64,000 nt of DNA from Opitutales bacterium (GTDB lineage Bacteria; Verrucomicrobiota; Verrucomicrobiia; Opitutales; JABSRG01): NCBI GenBank assembly GCA_028280845.1, contig JANQKZ010000006.1:62001-126000 (forward strand), given 5' to 3'. This document shows, in pieces, positions 16,059-25,351 of this stretch. Each line of letters begins with the position of its first letter. Position 1 is the first letter of the stretch. The notes under the pieces are model-generated. The model did no database searches. It was not told the DNA's origin and saw nothing but the letters and a program-made list of their open reading frames with translations. The translations under genes and the position numbers were made by a program.

Positions 16059-17048
16059 ATGAAGATACTAGTTGTAGGCGGGGCCGGCTATATTGGAAGC
16101 CATTGTGTTCGGCAGCTGAAGGAGGCGGGGCATGACCCCGTGGTCCTCGATAATCTGGTCTTTGGACACCGACAGGCCATCGCCAACAGTATTCCTTTCT
16201 ATGAAGCGGATCTCGGCGATCTAACCACCGTAAGGGAAATTCTCAAGCGGGAGGCGATTGAAGGAGTCATGCACTTCGCGGCCTTCGCCTATGTAGGCGA
16301 ATCCGTGGAGAACCCTCTGAAATACTACCACAATAATGTATCAGCGACCTATAAATTGCTCCAGGCCATGGTAGATGTAGGGGTGAACCAGTTTGTCTTC
16401 AGCTCAACTTGTGCCACCTTTGGCAATCCCTCTACACTGCCGATTACCGAGGATCTTCCCCAGGCCCCGATTAATCCCTACGGCCAGACCAAACTGGATG
16501 TGGAGCAGGCCCTCAAAAACATTAGTCATGCCCATGGACTGTCCTTCGCCGCATTTCGTTATTTTAACGCGGCGGGAGCCGCGGCGGACGGCACTATCGG
16601 CGAAGCTCACGACCCGGAAACTCATTTGATTCCAGTGATCTTCCAAACCCTCCTCGGCCAGCGGGACCATCTTAAGATTTTCGGAACGGATTACCCCACC
16701 CCGGACGGGACCTGCCTCCGCGACTACATTCATGTGGATGACCTGAGCCGGGCCCACATCTCGGTCTTCGATAAATTAAAGCATCCAGCGACCGGCCTGT
16801 TCTACAACCTCGGCGTAGGGAAACCCTATTCCGTCCGGGATGTCATTAATGCAGTCGAGACCGTCACCGGGAAAACCGTTCCCGTAGTGGAAACCAATCG
16901 CCGACCCGGTGACCCTCCATCCCTTTATGCCGACAACACCAAGGCCACATCCGAATTAGGATGGACGCTTCAATATAAGGATCTGGAAAGTATTGTGGAA
17001 ACAGCCTGGCGATGGCACAGCACTCACCCCAACGGCTATGCTTCCTGA
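16059..17048 (+). CDS. galE: UDP-glucose 4-epimerase
   Basis: Extended short-chain dehydrogenase of 329 residues interconverting UDP-glucose and UDP-galactose for LPS and polysaccharide sugars. The NAD-binding GGAGYIGSH is at residues 7-15, the catalytic pair is Tyr141 and Lys145 (NPYGQTKLDVE), and Thr117 stands in the FSSTCATFG segment where E. coli has the catalytic Ser/Thr. The family segments SVENPLKYYHNN and PDGTCLRDYIHVDDL are intact. A rhomboid gene follows after 32 bp in the same direction. Confidence 0.95.
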   Translation: MKILVVGGAGYIGSHCVRQLKEAGHDPVVLDNLVFGHRQAIANSIPFYEADLGDLTTVREILKREAIEGVMHFAAFAYVGESVENPLKYYHNNVSATYKLLQAMVDVGVNQFVFSSTCATFGNPSTLPITEDLPQAPINPYGQTKLDVEQALKNISHAHGLSFAAFRYFNAAGAAADGTIGEAHDPETHLIPVIFQTLLGQRDHLKIFGTDYPTPDGTCLRDYIHVDDLSRAHISVFDKLKHPATGLFYNLGVGKPYSVRDVINAVETVTGKTVPVVETNRRPGDPPSLYADNTKATSELGWTLQYKDLESIVETAWRWHSTHPNGYAS

Positions 17049-17080
17049 TCGTTTCAAATCTCCCATTTGAAAAATCCAGC

Positions 17081-17752
17081 ATGTCCAATCGGTTCCCACC
17101 CTCCATCACCCCCGTTGTCACCTTCCTTCTCATCAGCAACGGGGTCCTGTTTTATCTAACCAAGGATAGCTTCATGATCCGCGGCGGGATTCTCGAGAAC
17201 CCCATCACCCGCCTGGCTACGCTTTGGCCCCTTCAAGCCCGTTTGGATAACGGCGAAACCCTGTTCCGGTTCTGGCAGGTCGTTTCCTATGGATGGCTTC
17301 ACGGCAGCTTTCAGCATTGGGCCGTCAACATGTTTGGGGTCTTCATGTTTGGAAAGGTAATCGAAGCCGTTTGGGGATCATGGCGCTTTTTGGTCTATTA
17401 CCTGGTCTGTGTGATCGGGGCCGCCATCACCCAACTGGCGGTTCCGTTTTTCGGTGGGATCGCCGCGCCCACCGTTGGGGCATCCGGAGGTTTATTTGGA
17501 TTACTCCTCGCCTTTGGGGTGATGTTCCCCAATCAGAAAATCCTGCTCCTCATTCCTCCCATTCCTTTGAAGGCAAAATATTTTGTCGTGGGCTATGGCG
17601 CGCTGGAGCTCTTTCTGGGTATTTCCGGAACCCGTACCGGCATCGCTCACTTCGCCCACCTCGGTGGGATGGTCTTCGGACTCTTTTTCATCTGGATTTG
17701 GAAAGCCAGGAATGCCGCCCGGCGTGCAGAGACCAACAAAGATTATAGATGA
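17081..17752 (+). CDS. rhomboid-family intramembrane serine protease
   Basis: Inner-membrane protease of 223 residues from the ATG at 17081, which gives a normal rhomboid N-terminus; a frame-start 69 bp earlier lies inside galE and is not preferred. About six membrane helices. The oxyanion HxxxN motif is His79/Asn83 (FQHWAVNMFG), the nucleophile is Ser135 in GASGG, and the catalytic His is His193 in HFAHLGGMVFG. It cleaves membrane proteins near or within the bilayer; substrates are unknown. Downstream lies a strong hairpin (17812-17830). Confidence 0.93.
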   Translation: MSNRFPPSITPVVTFLLISNGVLFYLTKDSFMIRGGILENPITRLATLWPLQARLDNGETLFRFWQVVSYGWLHGSFQHWAVNMFGVFMFGKVIEAVWGSWRFLVYYLVCVIGAAITQLAVPFFGGIAAPTVGASGGLFGLLLAFGVMFPNQKILLLIPPIPLKAKYFVVGYGALELFLGISGTRTGIAHFAHLGGMVFGLFFIWIWKARNAARRAETNKDYR

Positions 17753-17811
17753 TCTCCCCGGCTTATTAATCCAGGTTAAATTACCCGCTTTCCTTATAAA
17801 AGACCCCCGGA

Positions 17812-17830
17812 CCCCTTATGAAATAAGGGG
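17812..17830 (+). terminator. hairpin after the rhomboid gene
   Basis: CCCCTTAT (17812-17819) and ATAAGGGG (17823-17830) form a perfect 8-bp stem with a 3-nt loop, 60 bp after the rhomboid stop and 57 bp before the histidine kinase start. Only a short AATTTC follows, so it is a weak intrinsic terminator or an attenuator. Confidence 0.4.
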
Positions 17831-17887
17831 AATTTCATCTTGTAACGGGAAGGGAATTTAATGAGTTTTAGACTCAGCCACTAAGCA

Positions 17888-19750
17888 ATGACGATTGATT
17901 ATCAGGGGGTTCGCCAAATTCTTACCGCAGCCGAAATGACCCCGGCAACCAAACCGGAGGAAACCTTAAAGCTCGCTAAAGACGCGGAGCAACAGATCCG
18001 GGAACATCCGGACATTGGAGGCGGTAACGAAATGGAGTTTCTGGCAAAAAGTATGATTTTGCAGGCAGGAGCCCATCGCATCATGGGCAACCATCGCCAG
18101 GCCCTGGATAAGTGCGAACTGGCGCTGGAACTCTACGAGAAGGTGAATGACATGAGTGGCATGGCAACCTCCTACGTCATCAAGGGGGCCATCTATTCCG
18201 TCTTGGGAAACAATCCAAGGGCTCTTGAAATGTGCCAGGAAGCCCTGCAGTTAAACCGAGAAATCGGAGATGTCATCGGGCAGATCAAGGCTCTCAATAA
18301 CCTGGGAATTGTTTACCGGGATATTGAACAGGCCGACCGGGCAATCGAGTGCTTTGAAGAGGCCTACGATTTATCGCAACGGGACGAAGCTCATGCCTGG
18401 TCCGCCTATCATATCTTAAACAACCTGGGCCTCGTTTATCGAGACCTGGAGGATTATGATACCGCCCTCGACTATTTTCAACAGTCGCTCGACCTACCCG
18501 AAGAAATCCGGCGCACCGGGCCAGCGGCTACTTACTGCCATATTGGTGAAATCAAGAAACTCCTCGGCAAACATGCAGAGGCCAGGTCCTTCTTTCTTCA
18601 AGCCCTGGACCACGCCGAAAAGGAACAGTTTCACGAATACATCATCACGGTTCTGGTGAATCTGGGTGAATTGTACCTGCTGCCCGAATACGCAGAAAAA
18701 AGCCTCGAACGGGCCAAAACCCATCTTCTCAAAGCCCGCGAAATGGCTCAGGAAAGCAACTTCCAACGCCTGCTTGCTCGGGCCAATCAAAACCTGGCCC
18801 TGCTGTATGAGGAGAGCGAGGATTACAAAAACGCGCTCACTTACTATAAGGCCTTCCACCAATCAGAAGAGGCAACGCACAATGAAGACACCTCACGCCG
18901 CATTGCCGACCTGCAGATTTCGTACGACCTCGATAAATCTCTGCAGGAACAGAAAGTAGTCGAAACCCGCAACCGGGAACTTTCCGCCCTCAACAGCCAG
19001 ATCGAAGAACAACGGCGTGACCTCTCCCGGGTGAATGAAAAACTGCAGCGCCTGATTACCGAGAAAAATGAATTCCTTGGCATCGCTGCTCACGACCTCA
19101 AATCACCCCTTGCCGTCATTAGCGGCTACGCGCAAGTCGTCCAGGATGAAGCGGACCGGGATCCCGACATGGTAAAGGAATATGCCAGTGTCATCGAAAT
19201 TACGGCCACTCGCTTGGGCCTGCTCGTCCTGAACCTTCTCGATATCGATGCCATCGAATCCGGCGCCCTCGAATCCAACCTGAAGCAGATAGACCTCACA
19301 CTCGTGGCGGAAGCGGTCCTGCGTGAATTCAAGGACCAGGCCGGCAAAAAGAACATTAAGATGGACAACGATTTCCCGGAAGCGGGAGCTCCCCTCATGG
19401 GGGATTTCCTTTCCGTCGAGCAAATCCTCCGGAACCTCATATCCAACGCATTAAAGTTTTCGCCCCTGGGCTCCACCATTCATATCAAAATCGTTCCTGG
19501 TGGTCAAACCACCCAGGTAATCGTGAAAGACAACGGACCGGGTATTTCCGAAAGCGATCAACGGAATCTCTTCCAACGCTTCTCGCGCTTGTCCGCCCGT
19601 CCGACGGGGGACGAACACTCATCCGGGCTTGGCCTCTATATCGTGAAGCAACGGGTTAAGGCCCTGGGAGGAAAAGTCTGGTGCGAAAGTCAGATCGGAA
19701 AAGGGGCCGCTTTTATCGTGGAGTTGAACAACCGCCCCCACCACCGTTAG
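17888..19750 (+). CDS. TPR-domain sensor histidine kinase
   Basis: Cytoplasmic kinase of 620 residues with no membrane segment. Residues about 60-320 contain tetratricopeptide repeats (for example YYxLGLVYRDLEDYDTALDYFQQSL-type units), then a coiled coil (about 330-395). A HisKA domain follows with phosphoacceptor His402 in FLGIAAHDLKSPLAVISGYAQ. The HATPase domain has N box NLISNALKFSP, G1 DNGPGIS and G2 SGLGLYIVKQR. TPR sensor modules usually read protein partners or peptides. No receiver domain is present. Its end lies 4 bp from the end of the convergent NtrC-type regulator gene, which may be its partner. Confidence 0.92.
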   Translation: MTIDYQGVRQILTAAEMTPATKPEETLKLAKDAEQQIREHPDIGGGNEMEFLAKSMILQAGAHRIMGNHRQALDKCELALELYEKVNDMSGMATSYVIKGAIYSVLGNNPRALEMCQEALQLNREIGDVIGQIKALNNLGIVYRDIEQADRAIECFEEAYDLSQRDEAHAWSAYHILNNLGLVYRDLEDYDTALDYFQQSLDLPEEIRRTGPAATYCHIGEIKKLLGKHAEARSFFLQALDHAEKEQFHEYIITVLVNLGELYLLPEYAEKSLERAKTHLLKAREMAQESNFQRLLARANQNLALLYEESEDYKNALTYYKAFHQSEEATHNEDTSRRIADLQISYDLDKSLQEQKVVETRNRELSALNSQIEEQRRDLSRVNEKLQRLITEKNEFLGIAAHDLKSPLAVISGYAQVVQDEADRDPDMVKEYASVIEITATRLGLLVLNLLDIDAIESGALESNLKQIDLTLVAEAVLREFKDQAGKKNIKMDNDFPEAGAPLMGDFLSVEQILRNLISNALKFSPLGSTIHIKIVPGGQTTQVIVKDNGPGISESDQRNLFQRFSRLSARPTGDEHSSGLGLYIVKQRVKALGGKVWCESQIGKGAAFIVELNNRPHHR

Positions 19751-19754
19751 TTCC

Positions 19755-21314
19755 CTATTTCAGGTCATACTGCTCTATCCGCTTCCGAAGCGTTCCCCGC
19801 GTAATACCGAGCAGGGCGGATGCTTTCACCTGGTTACCGCTGGTCTCCTTCAACACGCGCTCAATCATTGCTTTTTCAAATCGGGGAAGGAGCGGCTGAT
19901 CGGATTCATTCCGCATCTTTTGATAGGCATTATCGAGAGAATCCTCCAAAGTCCCGGCAGGGATGGGTGAGTCAGGGGAGCTCACTCCAAAAATCATGGG
20001 GTCGGCAGGGTCAGTTTCAGAACTGGGCTCGATCTCCGTGGCCAAGACGCCTGCCTGGGGAGATGACGGGGGGGGAGTATCAGGAGCCGGCTCTCCTGCC
20101 GGATCCGATACGACTACCGGCCGTGCGGCCACCATACGCACTTCTTCCGGCAAGTCTTTCACGAGTACGGTATCTCCCTGTGCGATAACTGCGCTGCGGT
20201 AGACCACATTTTCCAGCTCGCGGACGTTGCCGGGCCACTCATAGCTCGTCAACACATCCATGGCATCCATGGACAGTTGGCGGGCACTAATTTTGCGCTC
20301 TTTGCCGAGACGCTGCAAAATGAAGTCTACCAGCTGGGGAATATCATCTTTCCGCTCGCGCAGGGCGGGTAGCCGTAAACGCACCACGTTTAATCGGTAG
20401 TACAGGTCTTCCCGGAATCTCTTCTTTTGAACCTGCTTCTCAAGATCCTTGTTTGTCGCCGCAATCATGCGGACGTCGACCTTGATCGTGTCCATCCCTC
20501 CGACCCGTTGAATCTCTCCTTCCTGCAGGGCGCGCAGGATCTTGGTCTGAGTCGACAGGGACATGTCCCCAATCTCATCGAGAAAGATTGTTCCCCCATC
20601 ACAAAGTTCGAATTTCCCTATGCGTTGGGCGGTGGCGCCGGTGAAAGACCCCTTCTCGTGGCCGAATAATTCACTCTCAATCAAATTCTCCGGAATCGCT
20701 GCACAATTGACAGCAATGAACGGCCTGCCCTGCCGGTGACTGTGTTTATAGAGCGCACGGGCAATAAGCTCCTTACCCGTTCCACTTTCCCCAGTAATCA
20801 TGACCGTCGCATCACTGGAGGCGACCTGCCCGATCATTTTAAACACCTCCTGCATGCGGTCAGACGTCCCCACGATTCCCTCCTGGTAATCCTCACTATT
20901 CAGCAGGGGTTGGTAATCCTGTTTCTCTTTGCTGAGATCCTGATGCGCCGCCAAGGCCGACTCCACCAGGCTACTGATCTTCTTCAGATCAAAGGGCTTG
21001 ATGACGTAATCGAAGGCCCCGAACTTCATCGCCTCAATCGCGGTCTGCGTATTGCCATAGGCGGTCATGAGAATGACCATTGCATTCGGCACGACGGAAC
21101 GCAGGTGTTGCAGCGCCTCCATCCCGGACATCCCCTTCATCCGATTATCGAGCAGAATCACATGTGGCTGTTCGGCCTCAGCTACGGGTATCCCTTCCTC
21201 GCCGCTCCCGGCTTCCACGATAGAGAATCCTTGTGAGGAAAGCACCCGCTGGAGGGAATAGCGGATTTCATCATCATCGTCGATTACGAGGATTTTTCGA
21301 TTCGATTCGGACAT
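19755..21314 (-). CDS. NtrC-family sigma-54-dependent response regulator
   Basis: Regulator of 519 residues: receiver domain (about 5-120, phosphoacceptor Asp56 in [11 protein letters not shown]), sigma-54 AAA+ activator domain (about 145-385) and a C-terminal Fis-type helix-turn-helix ([24 protein letters not shown]). The Walker A reads [11 protein letters not shown]. The sigma-54-contacting loop reads GSFTGA instead of the canonical GAFTGA, a substitution at the second position. A Pro/Ser-rich linker separates AAA+ and DNA-binding parts. The gene is tail-to-tail with the TPR histidine kinase and divergent from the ABC transporter genes at 21463. Confidence 0.95.
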   Translation of the reverse strand: MSESNRKILVIDDDDEIRYSLQRVLSSQGFSIVEAGSGEEGIPVAEAEQPHVILLDNRMKGMSGMEALQHLRSVVPNAMVILMTAYGNTQTAIEAMKFGAFDYVIKPFDLKKISSLVESALAAHQDLSKEKQDYQPLLNSEDYQEGIVGTSDRMQEVFKMIGQVASSDATVMITGESGTGKELIARALYKHSHRQGRPFIAVNCAAIPENLIESELFGHEKGSFTGATAQRIGKFELCDGGTIFLDEIGDMSLSTQTKILRALQEGEIQRVGGMDTIKVDVRMIAATNKDLEKQVQKKRFREDLYYRLNVVRLRLPALRERKDDIPQLVDFILQRLGKERKISARQLSMDAMDVLTSYEWPGNVRELENVVYRSAVIAQGDTVLVKDLPEEVRMVAARPVVVSDPAGEPAPDTPPPSSPQAGVLATEIEPSSETDPADPMIFGVSSPDSPIPAGTLEDSLDNAYQKMRNESDQPLLPRFEKAMIERVLKETSGNQVKASALLGITRGTLRKRIEQYDLK

Positions 21315-21462
21315 AGGCTGTGTTGGAAACCCCTTATACCAAGCGAAAGCCTCTCACCAAATCCAGAAAAAAGGGAGTCCCACTCCAAGTTGAAAGTTCT
21401 CTGTTATCCGTTAAGACTATCTTCGCCCTCGCGAACCAACATCCATCGGCCATCGAAAAACC

Positions 21463-22125
21463 ATGTCACCCATCTTATACGTCCAATCCCTTCGAAAATC
21501 TTACGGAGCCCGGGAGGTGCTTCGCGGAGTATCCTTCTCTTTGTCCAAGGGGGAACGGGTCGCCTTGATGGGTCCATCAGGAAGCGGAAAGAGCACGCTT
21601 CTCAATTGTATTGGGGGCATCGACCGCCCCGATTCGGGGTCCGTCATTCTTGAGGATGCAGATTTAACCGAAATCGATGCGACCACCCTGGACCGCATTC
21701 GCCGCAGCCGCCTGACACACATTTTTCAGTTTTTCCACCTGCTGCCCACTCTATCGGCTCGGGAAAACATCGCCTTCCCCCTTCAGCTCATGAAAACGAA
21801 CCCCAAGGAGGTGGAGGAGCGCGTAAGTGATCTTCTGACTCGAATTCAACTTGAACACCGTGCGGACGCCTTCCCTTCCGAACTCAGCGGGGGCGAAATG
21901 CAGCGGGTCGCCATCGCACGAGCCCTCTCACCCAGGCCCGCCATCATCTATGCAGATGAACCCACCGGCAACCTCGACAGCAAGACCGGAGCCACCATCC
22001 TCGACCTCATCGAAGGTCTGTGCGATGAGACAGAGACTACCCTCCTCCTCGTCACCCACAGCCAGGAGGCGACCCGCATTTGCCGCCGCACCCTCCATCT
22101 CCTCGACGGCCAGTTCGTCAACTGA
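21463..22125 (+). CDS. LolD/MacB-type ABC transporter ATP-binding protein
   Basis: Nucleotide-binding protein of 220 residues. Walker A is GPSGSGKST, the signature is LSGGEMQRVAIARAL and Walker B is IIYADEPTGNLD, all with the spacing typical of the LolD/MacB/FtsE group that powers FtsX-like permeases by mechanotransmission. The large FtsX-type permease encoded at 22368 is the likely partner. The system may act in lipoprotein release or export of an envelope substrate; a LolC/LolE pair is not present, so a true Lol role is uncertain. Confidence 0.93.
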   Translation: MSPILYVQSLRKSYGAREVLRGVSFSLSKGERVALMGPSGSGKSTLLNCIGGIDRPDSGSVILEDADLTEIDATTLDRIRRSRLTHIFQFFHLLPTLSARENIAFPLQLMKTNPKEVEERVSDLLTRIQLEHRADAFPSELSGGEMQRVAIARALSPRPAIIYADEPTGNLDSKTGATILDLIEGLCDETETTLLLVTHSQEATRICRRTLHLLDGQFVN

Positions 22126-22146
22126 GACACCAGATACCAGACCTCC
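22126..22146. repeat. short GAC-phased heptamer array after the ABC ATPase gene
   Basis: Three heptamers in phase (GACACCA, GATACCA, GACCTCC) begin right after the stop codon. They resemble the arrays at 5312-5346 and 6230-6257. Confidence 0.4.
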
Positions 22147-22367
22147 CGCATCCCTGTCTCGCATACAAGCCAAGCTCATTCAAAGGGCCGAATGTTGAAG
22201 TCAGTCTCTTGACTCGCCGTAGGGCTCAAAGGCGGTTGCAGACGATAAAGCACAGTCCAGCACGGCTCAAAAAATCTTCCACTTCATCTCCATCCGAACC
22301 CCGATAGACAAAGAGCCAGCAGCCCGGCACCACGCCCATTCACAATTCACATCTCACAATATAAAAA

Positions 22368-25004
22368 TTGAATTATTTCACCCAGTTCACCCTTCGCCAC
22401 TGGATCCAATCCTGGAAGGAGACCTTGATGTTAATACTCCTCCTGGCCTCGGGCGTCGGAGTCTATCTGTCCATCCGCATGGCCAACCGGGCAGCCGTGG
22501 TCAGCTTCCAGGCATTTACGGAAACCCTGACCGGTGAGAGCGACTTTATCGTCCGCTCACAATCCGGTGTCCTCAAAACCGAAACCCTAATCCTGATCCG
22601 GCAGGCATTGGGACACACTCCCGTCCAATTGATCCCGGTTCTGGAAGTCCTCGGAACGGTCCCGAGAGATGAGGGCGATGCCACCATCATGGGGCGCCCA
22701 ACCATTCAACTCGTGGGCTTGGACCTGGTCACACTGCAAAACCTCCCCAGCATTTCGGGCCAGGACAACCGGATACTGTTTACTCTCGAAGACACGCCTC
22801 CGGAAGAACAACCCGTGGCGGACGACATTTTCGACGTCCTCGGCAACCGGGTCGCCATCTTTGCCACGAAGGCCTTTTCCCAGAGCAATGACCTCCGCCC
22901 CGGGGATACCTTTGATCTCCTTCTCAATGACGGAGCGGTTGGATTTACCCTGTTCGGCCTGTTGCCCTCCGACCCAGCCTTCCCACAGCCTCCTGACAAT
23001 ATGTTGGTCATGGATTTACCAGCCCTTCAAATTGCCGCCCGCCAGGAGGGGCTTATCAGCCGCATCGAGTTGACGGTCGAACCGGGCCGGGCCGCTGATG
23101 AGGTCCGCCAGCAACTGCGCTCCCAACTGGAAGCCCTGAACCCAGGGGATTGGATTATCGAATCCCCCGGGGCGCGCAAACAATCCGGAGCCGTTATGAC
23201 CCAGGCCTTTCGCTACAACCTGACGGTCCTGTCCTTGATTGCCCTGGTCGTGGGCATCTATCTGGTTTTCCAGGCCTTGGAAGCCGCGGTGGTGAAGCGG
23301 CGGCAGGAAATCGCAACCCTTCGCTCGCTTGGGGTCACGCGTGAACGCATCCGGCGTATGTGGATGTGGGAAGCCGCCGCTCTGGGATTAACGGGAGGCG
23401 TTTTGGGGACTCTATTCGGTTGGCTTGCCGCCCAGTTTTCAGTTCGTGCCATCGCGCAAACCGTCAACGCCCTTTACCAGGCCAGCGCCGCCCAGGCCGC
23501 CCATCTCACTCCGGCAGATGTGGGAATTGGGTTATCCCTGGGAATCGCAGCCAGCCTTGTCGCAGGCTGGGTCCCCGCCCGGGAGGCCGCTCAAACACCG
23601 CCAGCTCAAATTCTGGTTCGCGGCTATATCGATCCCGGCATCTCCCTCTTGAATAAACCCTGGCTTGGCGCCGCCATCATCCTGCTCGGCATCTTTACTT
23701 ACTTCCTGCCCCCGCTTACCCTTGGAGCTGGGGGCCGCTTTCCCCTCGCCGGCTACCTCTCGGCCTTTTGCTGGATGATCGGCGGCAGCCTCCTGCTGCC
23801 CAGCCTTATGAAGGCGCTCGCCCGTCAGCTCCGCAAACCCACTGCCCTTCAGCGGGTCCCCACCCTCGATCTTGCCCTCAGCCGCCTCGCCCGCCCCAGT
23901 GGGCGACATAAGTTAGCCGCCGCCGGTCTCTTTATCGCGGTGGGAATGGCTTGTGGAATGTCACTCTTGATCGGGAGCTTTGAGGAAACCATGGAAAAGT
24001 GGATCACCCGGACTCTGGCAGCAGATATTTATACGGCCAGCGATGCAAATCAAAGTGCCTCCAGTGCTGCCCGTATTCAGCCAGAGACCTGGGCCCAATT
24101 GATCCAACATCCTGCCGTGGCGGACTATGAATTTTATCGCGGGTACCGCATCGTGGTTGAAGGACTGGACACCTTTGTGGCCGGTGTGGCCCTGCCCAAA
24201 GTCCTGGAAAGCGATCGCATGACATGGGTCCAGGCTCCGGGCACGAGCGCCAAAGCAGATGATTTCTGGAATCAGAACCCAGCGCCGGCCCTCATCAGTG
24301 AAAGCTTTTCAGAGCGTTTCCGAAAATATCAAGATGATCGACTCAAGGTTCCCACCCTCGAAGGATTCATCGACGCCGTAGTCGTGGGAATCTATGCAGA
24401 CTATGGCAATGAACGCGGGACGATCCTGCTCAATGAGCCATTAATCCTCAGCGGGTTTCAATCCCGCGCTGCCAGCAGCGTGGCCCTTACCTTGAAACCA
24501 GGAGTCGATGCTGAATCAGTCCGTCTGGAGCTGCAGGAACAATTTCCCACCCTCGTCATCCGGACCACACGATCCCTTCGTGAAGCCGCTCTGACCATCT
24601 TTCACCAGACTTTCTCTATCACCTATGCCTTAAAGACCATCGGGATTGCTGTCGCCATGGGGGGTCTCGCACTCGCCCTCGTCGGCCTCATCCTCGAAAC
24701 CCGGGCCGACCTGACCACCCTGCGCTCCCTCGGCATGAACCGAAAAGAAATCGGCTGGACCACCGCTTGGGAAGGAACCGGTATCACCCTCACCGGCGTG
24801 ATCGGCGGATGGGCCTTGAGCTATTTCCTGGGTCTGCTCCTGATATTTGTCATTAACAAGCAGAGCTTCGGGTGGACGCTCGCCTTCCATATCCCCTGGT
24901 TGCAGATTCTCACTATCGGTATCCTCGTCCTCGCTATCGGATTCACCGTTTCTCTCTTCGTAGGCCGCTGGTCGGCTAAGCTACCAGTCGACCGGGAAGA
25001 GTAA
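22368..25004 (+). CDS. large FtsX-like ABC permease with two FtsX domains
   Basis: Membrane protein of 878 residues starting at TTG (22368), giving MNYFTQFTLRHWIQSWKE, a typical amphipathic start before the first helix. The layout is one N-terminal helix, a large periplasmic domain (about 50-280), three helices with the coupling sequence RRQEIATLRSLGVTRERIRRM, a central helix pair, then a second periplasmic domain. A final three-helix FtsX unit contains TRADLTTLRSLGMNRKEIGW. The duplicated FtsX layout matches permeases that pair with LolD/MacB-type ATPases, and one is encoded 242 bp upstream. Likely an envelope lipid, lipoprotein or peptide exporter; substrate unknown. Confidence 0.88.
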   Translation: MNYFTQFTLRHWIQSWKETLMLILLLASGVGVYLSIRMANRAAVVSFQAFTETLTGESDFIVRSQSGVLKTETLILIRQALGHTPVQLIPVLEVLGTVPRDEGDATIMGRPTIQLVGLDLVTLQNLPSISGQDNRILFTLEDTPPEEQPVADDIFDVLGNRVAIFATKAFSQSNDLRPGDTFDLLLNDGAVGFTLFGLLPSDPAFPQPPDNMLVMDLPALQIAARQEGLISRIELTVEPGRAADEVRQQLRSQLEALNPGDWIIESPGARKQSGAVMTQAFRYNLTVLSLIALVVGIYLVFQALEAAVVKRRQEIATLRSLGVTRERIRRMWMWEAAALGLTGGVLGTLFGWLAAQFSVRAIAQTVNALYQASAAQAAHLTPADVGIGLSLGIAASLVAGWVPAREAAQTPPAQILVRGYIDPGISLLNKPWLGAAIILLGIFTYFLPPLTLGAGGRFPLAGYLSAFCWMIGGSLLLPSLMKALARQLRKPTALQRVPTLDLALSRLARPSGRHKLAAAGLFIAVGMACGMSLLIGSFEETMEKWITRTLAADIYTASDANQSASSAARIQPETWAQLIQHPAVADYEFYRGYRIVVEGLDTFVAGVALPKVLESDRMTWVQAPGTSAKADDFWNQNPAPALISESFSERFRKYQDDRLKVPTLEGFIDAVVVGIYADYGNERGTILLNEPLILSGFQSRAASSVALTLKPGVDAESVRLELQEQFPTLVIRTTRSLREAALTIFHQTFSITYALKTIGIAVAMGGLALALVGLILETRADLTTLRSLGMNRKEIGWTTAWEGTGITLTGVIGGWALSYFLGLLLIFVINKQSFGWTLAFHIPWLQILTIGILVLAIGFTVSLFVGRWSAKLPVDREE

Positions 25005-25351
25005 TTTTCCTGAAATCACCTCATCACTTCAGCACTCGCCGTTATGAAGGAACAACGGCTAAATACGTAGCTCATGTCACGCTCTTCTCCTTCTGTAAGG
25101 GATATGTTATACTCTTAGGCCGCCTGGGGACGCTGTTTTTGCGTGGTTCCGGATACGGCAAAAAGGAAACCCTGTTGAAAAGTGATACCCTGGAAGGGCT
25201 CCTTCGCCATTGGAAAGAATGGTCTATCCGCAAATTGAAACTAGCTGATCAAACCTGAATTGCCCATGGAACCACGGGAAATCGGTCTAGAATCAAAATA
25301 TTTCCATTTTATAGAAAATAGATAAGGTTGGTGCCGCTTTCTTATCTTATT
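25005..25351. other. intergenic region without a gene
   Basis: A 347-bp gap. It contains a 7-bp stem (TTTTTGC 25136-25142 with GCAAAAA 25158-25164) and one frame open back from the TGA at 25256-25258 for about 80 codons but without a usable start. No tRNA, repeat or mobile element is recognised. Confidence 0.4.

Noticed and set aside
17012-17080. Upstream in-frame start for the rhomboid gene
   Set aside because: It lies within galE and adds an odd Cys/Ser-rich segment; the ATG at 17081 gives a normal rhomboid N-terminus.
25016-25258. An open frame of about 80 codons ending in TGA after the large permease gene, reading ...SIRKLKLADQT
   Set aside because: No ATG, GTG or good TTG start, no recognisable family; may be a remnant but cannot be supported.
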